Assembly: GCA_934249275.1 (NCBI GenBank)
Contig: CAKQKT010000115.1
Coordinates: forward strand, 1-5,091
Source: an uncultured Sutterella sp.
GTDB taxonomy: Bacteria > Pseudomonadota > Gammaproteobacteria > Burkholderiales > Burkholderiaceae_F
Direction of reading: 5' to 3'
Length of the DNA stretch: 5,091 nt
Shown: piece after piece, positions 1-5,011 of the stretch
How the letters are laid out: every line of letters begins with the position of its first letter
How positions within the stretch are numbered: the stretch's first letter is position 1
The notes under the pieces: generated by a model
Databases searched by the model: none
Seen by the model: only the letters and a program-made list of their open reading frames with translations
Told to the model about the DNA's origin: nothing
Program-made: the position numbers and the translations under genes

Positions 1-31
1 CCGTTTCCTTCTCAAGAGCCAGTTCTGACAT
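1..31 (-). CDS. Possible 5' end of a divergent gene (partial)
   Basis: Read on the minus strand, an ATG at 31-29 opens a frame that stays open to the window edge and gives MSELALEKET. Only ten codons are visible, so no family can be assigned. Upstream of this ATG there is only a weak AGG-type purine stretch about 12 nt away. A divergent gene here would share the 32-378 region with the transporter operon, an arrangement often seen with regulators. Alternatively the edge could hold the last codons of a + strand gene: frame 2 reads RFLLKSQF and then a TGA at 26-28. The sequence does not decide between these. Confidence 0.2.
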   Translation of the reverse strand, partial: MSELALEKET

Positions 32-88
32 CGACCAATGCGCCTGGTTACCCCAAAAAGTCGGAAGAGCCCATTTTTTTCCAAAATA

Positions 89-101
89 ACGTCAATGACG
101 T
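89..101. promoter_or_regulatory. Perfect palindrome, candidate operator
   Basis: ACGTCA and TGACGT flank a single A (position 95), forming a perfect 6+1+6 dyad in the A/T-rich upstream region. Short dyads of this kind are typical of binding sites for dimeric regulators. I do not recognise the cognate protein, and a 12-base match can arise by chance. It lies about 280 nt before the first transporter start and about 60 nt before the possible divergent start at 31, so it could serve either direction. Confidence 0.3.
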
Positions 102-186
102 CCGAAAAAGGCCTCCATCATTGCCCGCTTGTTGATCCCGTCTGCCGAATCTTGGTTGTTTTACCTAGATAAAAACCCCTCCAACC

Positions 187-195
187 TGTTACGAT
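187..195 (+). promoter_or_regulatory. Possible extended -10 promoter element
   Basis: TGT followed by TACGAT resembles the sigma-70 extended -10 (TGn then TATAAT) with four of six -10 bases matching. No good -35 hexamer lies 16-18 nt upstream. If real, transcription would begin near 202 and the first transporter would have a leader of about 175 nt. This is the best candidate seen by eye, and it is weak. Confidence 0.18.
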
Positions 196-329
196 TCTTA
201 CAGTTGCCTTAATTCCGCCCGCACAGACGTACAAACGCAACAACAATAAAAGCTTCGTTTGCGCACACGACGACGGCATTTTCGCAATCAACATCGAGAG
301 TCAACAGGCGGCTTTCCCGACCGTCGATG

Positions 330-360
330 CGTCCGCTTCGCCACCGACACCCGGCGGACG
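330..360 (+). promoter_or_regulatory. Leader hairpin directly before the first transporter's ribosome site
   Basis: CGTCCGC (330-336) and GCGGACG (354-360) are perfect 7-bp complementary arms around a 17-nt loop. If G360 is bulged, TGC at 328-330 can also pair with GCA at 361-363 and lengthen the stem. The 3' arm ends 5-8 nt before the AGGAG at 368-372, close enough for the fold to affect ribosome access. There is no U-tract after it, so it does not look like an intrinsic terminator. A regulatory role is inferred. Confidence 0.4.
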
Positions 361-367
361 GCAAACC

Positions 368-372
368 AGGAG
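368..372 (+). promoter_or_regulatory. Shine-Dalgarno site fixing the first transporter's start
   Basis: AGGAG sits 6 nt before the ATG at 379. This selects 379 over an in-frame TTG at 259, which would add 40 Arg-rich residues unlike anything in the two paralogs. From 379 the protein begins MSEAQRKTWTSRIGF, which matches the N-termini of the downstream copies. Confidence 0.8.
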
Positions 373-378
373 TTATTT

Positions 379-1719
379 ATGTCAGAAGCACAGAGAAAAA
401 CCTGGACGAGCCGAATAGGCTTTGTTCTGGCAAGTGCCGGTGCAGCCGTTGGCCTTGGCGCCATCTGGAAGTTCCCCTACATGGCCGGCACGAACGGCGG
501 CAGCGCCTTTCTCTTTCCGTACATTCTCATGACCTTCACCGTGGGCGCCGCCCTGCTGATCGCCGAAGTGGCGCTCGGCCGCGCGGGCCGCGGCGGCATC
601 GTGACGGCCTACCGCAATCTGGCGGGCCGCGCCTGGGTTCCCGCAGGCTACCTCGGCGTTCTCACGGGCTTTCTGGTCCTGTGCTTCTATTCCGCCATCG
701 GCGGCTGGACGCTGGCCTACTTTGCCGAAGCCACCACGGGCTCCGGCCTCATCAGCGACCAGGCCGAGCTCGGCAAGCACTTCGGCAGCTTCGTCTCCGA
801 CCCGGTCCAGGCGCTCGGCTTCCAGTGGCTCTTCCTGCTTCTGAACGGCCTCATCGTGGCGCTTGACGTCACGAAGGGCATCGAGCGCATCTCCAAATTC
901 CTCATGCCGCTCCTCTTCGTGATGATGCTCGTGCTCATCGTGCGCGGCCTGATGCTTCCGGGCGCCATGAGCGGCCTTGAATTCCTCTTCAAGTTCGATC
1001 CGTCCGCCTTCACCTGGAGCGCTCTGCTGCAGGCCATGGGCTTCACGTTCTTCTCGCTCTGCGTCGGCTGCGGCTGCATGCTGACCTACGGCTCGTACCT
1101 CGATCAGGAATCGAAACTCGTCAACGGCTGCCTGTGGATCACGTTCCTCGCCGTCATCGCCTCCATTCTCGGCGGCCTGATGATCATGCCGAGCGTCTTC
1201 GCCTTCGGCCTTGACCCGACGGCCGGCCCCGGCCTCACCTTCATCACGATGCCCGCCGTGTTCGCCCAGCTGCCGTTCGGCCAGCTCTTCGCGATCATCT
1301 TCTATCTCTGCATCGCGGTTGCGGCCATCACGTCGTCCGTTTCGATGATTGAAATCGTCGTTGCCTTCCTGGTCGACGAGCACAAGATGAAGCGCGCCGG
1401 CGCCGCCATGCTTGCCACGCTCGCTCTAGCCGTTGTCGGCGCCCTGCCCTGCCTCTCGTTCGGCAAGCTCTCCGACGTCACCTTCTTCGGCGGCAAGACG
1501 ATCTTCGACGTCTTCGACTTCTTCACGAGCAACATCTCGCTCCCGATCGGCGGCCTGATCATTCTCTGGCTCGCCGGCGTCAGGTGCTGGCCCGTCATCC
1601 GCGCAAACATCACGCGCAACACCGGTCTTTCCGACGGCGCCGTGAAGTTCCTTCGCCTCATGATGATCGGCTTCTCCCCGATCCTCGTGCTCGTGGTTCT
1701 CGTCTCCGGCCTCATCTGA
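379..1719 (+). CDS. Sodium-dependent transporter, NSS/SNF family (copy 1)
   Basis: The 446-residue inner-membrane protein is predicted to import an amino acid or related compound with Na+. It has the LeuT fold signature: helix 1 with ASAGAAVGLGAIWKFP (residues 18-33), the GTNGG turn (37-41), a GR motif after helix 2, Tyr104 at the LeuT Tyr108 position, and unwound helix 6 with FFSLCVGCG (224-232). About 11 hydrophobic segments are visible, the usual number for many bacterial members such as Tyt1. Na2-site residues are present (Gly21, Val24, Ala315, Thr318, Ser319). LeuT Asn27 is Ala28 here and Arg30 is Lys31, which can pair with Asp380 in helix 10 as the outer gate. Helix 6 is unusual in carrying Cys228, Cys231 and Cys233, with the first two at the LeuT Ser256 and Phe259 substrate-contact positions. 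It is the first of three tandem paralogs. The substrate cannot be named from sequence. Confidence 0.96.
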   Translation: MSEAQRKTWTSRIGFVLASAGAAVGLGAIWKFPYMAGTNGGSAFLFPYILMTFTVGAALLIAEVALGRAGRGGIVTAYRNLAGRAWVPAGYLGVLTGFLVLCFYSAIGGWTLAYFAEATTGSGLISDQAELGKHFGSFVSDPVQALGFQWLFLLLNGLIVALDVTKGIERISKFLMPLLFVMMLVLIVRGLMLPGAMSGLEFLFKFDPSAFTWSALLQAMGFTFFSLCVGCGCMLTYGSYLDQESKLVNGCLWITFLAVIASILGGLMIMPSVFAFGLDPTAGPGLTFITMPAVFAQLPFGQLFAIIFYLCIAVAAITSSVSMIEIVVAFLVDEHKMKRAGAAMLATLALAVVGALPCLSFGKLSDVTFFGGKTIFDVFDFFTSNISLPIGGLIILWLAGVRCWPVIRANITRNTGLSDGAVKFLRLMMIGFSPILVLVVLVSGLI

Positions 1720-1732
1720 CGCCGAACGGACG

Positions 1733-1740
1733 CAATAAAA
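1733..1740 (+). repeat. CAATAAAA motif recurring before each transporter
   Basis: CAATAAAA occurs at 244-251, 1733-1740 and 3214-3221, once in each non-coding stretch before a transporter gene. A second near copy (CAATAAAT) follows at 1743-1750. In gap one it lies before the hairpin and in gap two immediately after it, so its position relative to other elements is not fixed. It may be a remnant of the duplicated leader or simply A-rich spacer DNA. Confidence 0.3.
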
Positions 1741-1759
1741 AACAATAAATCCCCCGAAC

Positions 1760-1790
1760 GACGGTCCGGCTCCCTGTGCGCCGGACCGTC
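1760..1790. repeat. Intercistronic hairpin 1 (11-bp stem, 9-nt loop)
   Basis: GACGGTCCGGC (1760-1770) is perfectly complementary to GCCGGACCGTC (1780-1790) across a 9-nt loop. It lies 40 nt after the first transporter stop and 30 nt before the second start. No T-run follows on the + strand (the next bases are ATCACAATC), so it is not a standard Rho-independent terminator. It could be an mRNA-processing or 3'-end-protecting hairpin, or a weak attenuator that tunes expression of the downstream copy. The matching element at 3183-3213 has the same arm and loop lengths. Confidence 0.75.
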
Positions 1791-1820
1791 ATCACAATCA
1801 ACAATCAAAGACAGACAGAA

Positions 1821-3158
1821 ATGACAGAACGCTCTACATGGGGTTCGCGTCTCGGGTTCATTCTCGCGAGCGCGGGCTCGGCCGTTGGTCTCGGCGCAAT
1901 TTGGAAGTTCCCCTACATGGCCGGCACGAACGGCGGCTCCGTCTTTCTTATTCCCTACATCTTCTTCACCATCACGATCGGCCTGACGCTCCTCATCGGT
2001 GAAATGTGCATGGGCCGCGCCGTGCGCGCGGGCGCCGCAGGCGCCTTCCGCCGTCTCGGCGGCTCGGGCGTCGGCATCATCGGCTACACCTCCGTCCTCA
2101 CGGGCTTCCTCGTCCTCGCCTTCTATTCCGTCGTCGGCGGATGGTGCGTCTACTACATGGTTCAGGCCTTCATGGGCAACGGCATCATCAACGATCCGGC
2201 CATGATGCGCTCCGCCTTCGAATCCTTCGCCTCCTCCGACGTCGCTCCTGTGCTCTCGCACCTCGGCTTCCTTGGCGCAACGGCCTTCGTCGTCTACTTC
2301 GGCGTTGAAAAGGGCATCGAACGCGTCTCGAAGATTCTCATGCCGCTGCTCTTCATCCTGATGCTCGTCCTCATCGTGCGCGGCCTCATGCTGCCCGGCG
2401 CCATGAAGGGGGTCGAATTCCTCTTCAAGCCCGACCTTTCCGCCTTTACGGGCGAGTCGCTTCTCAACGCCATGGGCTTTGCGTTCTTCTCACTTTCCGT
2501 GGGCTCGGGCTCCCAGATGAACTACGGCAGCTACCTGAGCGACAAGGTTCACCTGCCCACGTCCGTCTCCTGGATCGTCTTCCTCGCGGTTCTTTCCGCC
2601 ATTCTCGGCGGCCTGATGATCATGCCGGCCGTCTTTGCCTTCGGTCTTTCTCCCGACGCAGGCCCCGGCCTCACGTTTGCGACCATGCCAGCCGTCTTCG
2701 CCCAGCTGCCGTTCGGCCACTTCTTCGCGATCACGTTCTACGTCTGTCTCTTCGTTGCGGCCCTCACGTCCTCGATCTCGATCCTTGAAATGTCCGTCCA
2801 GTTCCTGCGCGACGAGTTCGAAATCAGCCGTCCGGCCGGCGTCACGATCGCCGGCACGATCCTCGCCGTGCTCGGCACGCTCTCCGCTCTCAGCTTCGGC
2901 ACGCTCTCGAACGTCAAGATCTTCGGCAAAACCTTCTTCGACTTCTTCGACTATCTCACGTCCAACATCGGCATGCCGATCGGCGTGATCGGCCTGGCCA
3001 TCGTCATGGCCTGGCTCGCCTGGCCCACGACCGTCAAGCAGCTTTCGCTCGTCAAGCCCGCTTCCGGCCTTCTCCTCAAGGGCTACCGCATCATGGCCGG
3101 CTTCTTTGCGCCGGTCCTCATTCTTATCGTGATGCTCAAGGGCCTCGGCCTCTTCTAA
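1821..3158 (+). CDS. Sodium-dependent transporter, NSS/SNF family (copy 2)
   Basis: This 445-residue, 11-helix membrane symporter is closely similar to copies 1 and 3 along its whole length. The start ATG at 1821 gives MTERSTWGSRLGF, which aligns with the other two. An in-frame GTG at 1776 falls in the loop of the upstream hairpin and adds residues the paralogs lack. The ribosome site is weak (AGACAGA-type purines, no GGAG). Helix 1 reads GSAVGLGAIWKFP, with Ala26 replacing LeuT Asn27 and Lys29 replacing Arg30. Lys29 can pair with Asp377. Na2 residues Gly19, Val22, Ala313, Thr316 and Ser317 are intact. Tyr102 matches LeuT Tyr108. Helix 6 has FFSLSVGSG with Ser224, Ser226 and Ser229, so the LeuT Phe259 position is Ser. 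A small polar substrate is possible from that pocket, but this is inference. It lies 101 nt after copy 1, probably in one transcript or joined by partial read-through. Confidence 0.96.
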   Translation: MTERSTWGSRLGFILASAGSAVGLGAIWKFPYMAGTNGGSVFLIPYIFFTITIGLTLLIGEMCMGRAVRAGAAGAFRRLGGSGVGIIGYTSVLTGFLVLAFYSVVGGWCVYYMVQAFMGNGIINDPAMMRSAFESFASSDVAPVLSHLGFLGATAFVVYFGVEKGIERVSKILMPLLFILMLVLIVRGLMLPGAMKGVEFLFKPDLSAFTGESLLNAMGFAFFSLSVGSGSQMNYGSYLSDKVHLPTSVSWIVFLAVLSAILGGLMIMPAVFAFGLSPDAGPGLTFATMPAVFAQLPFGHFFAITFYVCLFVAALTSSISILEMSVQFLRDEFEISRPAGVTIAGTILAVLGTLSALSFGTLSNVKIFGKTFFDFFDYLTSNIGMPIGVIGLAIVMAWLAWPTTVKQLSLVKPASGLLLKGYRIMAGFFAPVLILIVMLKGLGLF

Positions 3159-3182
3159 GCCTCCAGTTTCCGCCAACCAATA

Positions 3183-3213
3183 CCTGCCGGCCGGGCCTGA
3201 TACGGCCGGCAGG
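3183..3213. repeat. Intercistronic hairpin 2 (11-bp stem, 9-nt loop)
   Basis: CCTGCCGGCCG (3183-3193) pairs perfectly with CGGCCGGCAGG (3203-3213) around a 9-nt loop. It sits 24 nt after the second transporter stop and 38 nt before the third start. An A-rich stretch follows rather than a U-tract, so it is not a canonical terminator on the + strand, and there is no T-run past it on the minus strand either. Stem and loop lengths equal those of 1760-1790 although the arms differ, apart from a shared CCGGC core. Confidence 0.75.
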
Positions 3214-3223
3214 CAATAAAATC

Positions 3224-3233
3224 AAAAAAAAAA
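3224..3233 (+). repeat. A10 homopolymer before the third transporter
   Basis: Ten consecutive A residues lie between the hairpin at 3183-3213 and the GGAG at 3236-3239. A-rich leaders can help ribosome protein S1 bind, and long homopolymers are prone to slippage. Any length change would alter the leader only, because the tract is outside the coding frame. Function is not established. Confidence 0.6.
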
Positions 3234-3235
3234 TC

Positions 3236-3239
3236 GGAG
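3236..3239 (+). promoter_or_regulatory. Shine-Dalgarno site with long spacing (copy 3)
   Basis: GGAG precedes the ATG at 3252 by 12 nt, longer than the usual 5-9. There is no closer purine-rich site, and the start is supported by alignment of MSEKQTSAGWGSRLGF with the other copies. The spacing suggests lower initiation efficiency than for copy 1. Confidence 0.55.
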
Positions 3240-3251
3240 TTCATTCAAGCT

Positions 3252-4589
3252 ATGTCCGAAAAGCAAACATCAGCCGGCTGGGGCTCCCGCCTCGGCTTCA
3301 TTCTCGCGAGTGCAGGTTCCGCCGTCGGTCTCGGCGCAATCTGGAAGTTCCCTTACATGGCCGGCACGAACGGCGGCTCCGTCTTCATGCTGCCGTACAT
3401 CTTCTTTACGCTCACCGTCGGCATTTCGCTCCTGGTCGCCGAATTTGCCATGGGACGAGCAGGCCGAGAAGGTCCGATGGCCTCGCTCACCAAGGTCTGC
3501 GGCCGCGGTTGGGGCTTCTTCGGCGGCGTCGGCGTCTTCACGGTCTTCCTGATTCTGTCCTTCTACTCCTGCGTGGGCGGCTGGTGCGTCAAGTACATGG
3601 TCGACGCCGTCCTCGGACGCGGCCTCATCAGCGATCCGGAACTGCTCGGCACGCACTTCGGCGCCTTCGTCTCCAACGGCGAACTCAGCTTCATCTACCT
3701 GCTCGTCTTTCTCGGCATGACGACCCTCGTCGTGATGCGCGGCATCGAAAGCGGCATCGAACGCGTCTCCAAGGTGCTCATGCCCACGCTCTTCATCCTG
3801 ATGCTCATCATCATCGTGCGCGGCCTTACGCTCCCGGGCGGCCTCGCCGGCGTCGATTACCTCTTTGCGCCGCGCTGGGAGGACTTCAACGCCTCAGCGC
3901 TCTTCAACGCCATGGGCTTCTGCTTCTTCTCGCTCTCGCTTGGCGCAGGCACGATGATCACCTACGGCTCCTACCTGAGCCCCAAGGCCGACCTTCCGGG
4001 CGCCGTTGGCTGGGTGGCCGTTCTCGCCATCATGTCCTCGATTCTCGGCGGCCTGATGGTGCTTCCCGCCGTCTTCGCCTTCGGCCTTGACCCGACCGCC
4101 GGCCCCGGCCTCACCTTCGTGACGATGCCTGCCGTCTTCTCGAAGATGCCGTTCGGCCAGCTCTTCGCCGTCATGTTCTACGTCTGCCTCGTCGTCGCAG
4201 CCCTTTCCTCGTCCGTTTCAATGCTCGAAGCCTGCACGGCGCTTCTTACCCGCCAGTTCAGCCTTCGCCGCTCGACGGCCATTCTCATCACCGTCGCCGG
4301 CAGCACCGTGGTGGGCCTTGCCTCCACGCTCTCCTTCGGCGCCTGGAGCGACGTCAAGCTCTTCAACAAGACGATCTTCGATCTGCTCGACTACGTGACT
4401 TCCAATGTCGGCATGCCGACCTCGACCTTCGGCATCGCCATCGCCGCCGCCTGGATTGCATGGCCCGCCCTCAAGAAGGAGCTCACGGCCGCCCGTCCGG
4501 TTTCCAATGCCGCCCTGTGGTTCATCCGCATCATGATCGGTGTCGTGAGCCCGCTCTTCGTGCTCGTCGTTGCAGGCGGCAGCCTCTGA
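3252..4589 (+). CDS. Sodium-dependent transporter, NSS/SNF family (copy 3)
   Basis: This is the third 445-residue, 11-helix symporter of the set. Its helix 1 region (GSAVGLGAIWKFPYMAGTN) is identical to that of copy 2 at the protein level. Ala29 replaces LeuT Asn27. Lys32 replaces Arg30 and can pair with Asp380. Na2 ligands are Gly22, Val25, Ala316, Ser319 and Ser320; Ser319 is a conservative change from the Thr found in the other copies. Tyr105 matches LeuT Tyr108. Helix 6 has FFSLSLGAG with Ser227, Ser229 and Ala232, so the LeuT Phe259 position is Ala, which could leave room for a bulkier side chain in the substrate. Its TGA overlaps by one base the ATG of the next gene (TGATG at 4587-4591), so the two are probably translationally coupled. 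The exact substrate is unknown. Confidence 0.96.
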   Translation: MSEKQTSAGWGSRLGFILASAGSAVGLGAIWKFPYMAGTNGGSVFMLPYIFFTLTVGISLLVAEFAMGRAGREGPMASLTKVCGRGWGFFGGVGVFTVFLILSFYSCVGGWCVKYMVDAVLGRGLISDPELLGTHFGAFVSNGELSFIYLLVFLGMTTLVVMRGIESGIERVSKVLMPTLFILMLIIIVRGLTLPGGLAGVDYLFAPRWEDFNASALFNAMGFCFFSLSLGAGTMITYGSYLSPKADLPGAVGWVAVLAIMSSILGGLMVLPAVFAFGLDPTAGPGLTFVTMPAVFSKMPFGQLFAVMFYVCLVVAALSSSVSMLEACTALLTRQFSLRRSTAILITVAGSTVVGLASTLSFGAWSDVKLFNKTIFDLLDYVTSNVGMPTSTFGIAIAAAWIAWPALKKELTAARPVSNAALWFIRIMIGVVSPLFVLVVAGGSL

Positions 4590-4954
4590 TGACCGAGGAA
4601 GCCGCTCGCAGCCTCGTGTTCGCGGTGCTCCGCCAGGAGTACCGCGCGCACCGTCCTCTCTGGAGAGGCTCCCTGGGCTTCGCGCTTGCGGCCGCCCTCA
4701 CGGCGGGGCTTGTCTTCGAACAGGCCTCGCCCCTTCACTACATCGCCTCGGTCTTCCTCGTTCTGGGCATTCTCTATCTGGTCGTGCTCCTTGCGCTCAG
4801 GCATGAGCTCAGGATCCGCTCGGCCGAGCTTCCGCCTCAGGAGCGTCCCGCATTTCTTCGCGGCGTCGCCTCCGGCATTCTCCGCGCGTCTCTTCCCGCA
4901 GTCTTGGCTATCATTGTGTGCAGCACGGTGCTCCTCGTTCTCGCTTACGCCTGA
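4589..4954 (+). CDS. Small three-helix membrane protein, unknown function
   Basis: The 121-residue protein starts at the ATG overlapping the copy-3 stop (TGATG). AGGCGG at 4574-4579 is a possible ribosome site. I do not recognise the family. Three hydrophobic segments are visible, at about residues 28-43, 50-70 and 99-120. The N-terminal stretch (Arg7, Arg15, Arg19, Arg22, Arg26) and the 71-99 loop (Arg71, Arg75, Arg77, Arg86, Arg91, Arg99) are basic. By the positive-inside rule this suggests N-terminus in the cytoplasm and C-terminus (AYA) outside. The third helix contains one Cys (Cys111). Overlap with the transporter suggests matched production and perhaps a physical partnership, as for the small MetS subunit with the NSS protein MetP of Corynebacterium. 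It is roughly twice MetS length and does not look like it. It could also be an unrelated operon member. Confidence 0.85.
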   Translation: MTEEAARSLVFAVLRQEYRAHRPLWRGSLGFALAAALTAGLVFEQASPLHYIASVFLVLGILYLVVLLALRHELRIRSAELPPQERPAFLRGVASGILRASLPAVLAIIVCSTVLLVLAYA

Positions 4955-4996
4955 GAACGCGAAGCCCTTCACCGTCTCCGGCGAATCCCAACATGC

Positions 4997-5002
4997 AAAG
5001 GA
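4997..5002 (+). promoter_or_regulatory. Shine-Dalgarno site for the flavodoxin-like gene
   Basis: AAAGGA ends 9 nt before the ATG at 5012. It favours 5012 over an earlier out-of-frame ATG at 4993, whose translation (MQRNLDHDSQPHHRR) has no recognisable motif and no ribosome site of its own. The 57-nt gap from 4955 to 5011 shows no hairpin with a T-run. Confidence 0.6.
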
Positions 5003-5011
5003 ACCTTGACC

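Larger units (their letters stand above)
32..378 (+). promoter_or_regulatory. Upstream control region and leader of the transporter operon
   Basis: This stretch of about 350 nt has no convincing gene. It is visibly richer in A/T than the flanking coding DNA, especially from 41 to 260, with a T7 run at 74-80 and an A5 run at 171-175. It holds a perfect palindrome (89-101), a possible extended -10 (187-195), the motif CAATAAAA at 244-251 that recurs before the two later transporters, the motif CAATCAACA at 285-293 that recurs before the second one, and a leader hairpin at 330-360. No strong -35/-10 pair at 16-18 nt spacing was found by eye. That the operon promoter lies here is inferred from position and composition. 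Confidence 0.5.

Noticed and set aside
61..80. Terminator of an upstream gene ending in T7 (74-80)
   Set aside because: No G/C-rich inverted repeat precedes the T-run.
1..135. Open + strand frame 1 from the left edge to the stop near 133-135
   Set aside because: It is only about 44 codons, has no start in view, and reads through A/T-rich DNA into low-information sequence; it looks like chance openness.
259..378. N-terminal extension of copy 1 from TTG at 259
   Set aside because: The 40 added residues are Arg-rich with no counterpart in the paralogs; AGGAG is correctly spaced for the ATG at 379.
382..1383. Long minus-strand open frame opposite copy 1 (and similar ones at 1302-2261, 2490-3176 and 4391-4972)
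   Set aside because: They lie opposite clear transporter or membrane-protein genes, code for very charged low-complexity sequence, and are explained by C/G-rich third codon positions.
1760..1790. Rho-independent terminator after copy 1
   Set aside because: The stem is strong but no U-tract follows on the + strand. The same holds for 3183-3213.
1776..1820. GTG start for copy 2
   Set aside because: The GTG is in the loop of the hairpin, has no ribosome site, and the added 15 residues have no match in copies 1 and 3.
4460..4588. Upstream extension of the small membrane protein into copy 3
   Set aside because: It would overlap 129 nt of the transporter's coding end and gives charged, non-membrane sequence; the ATG at 4589 in TGATG is the natural start.
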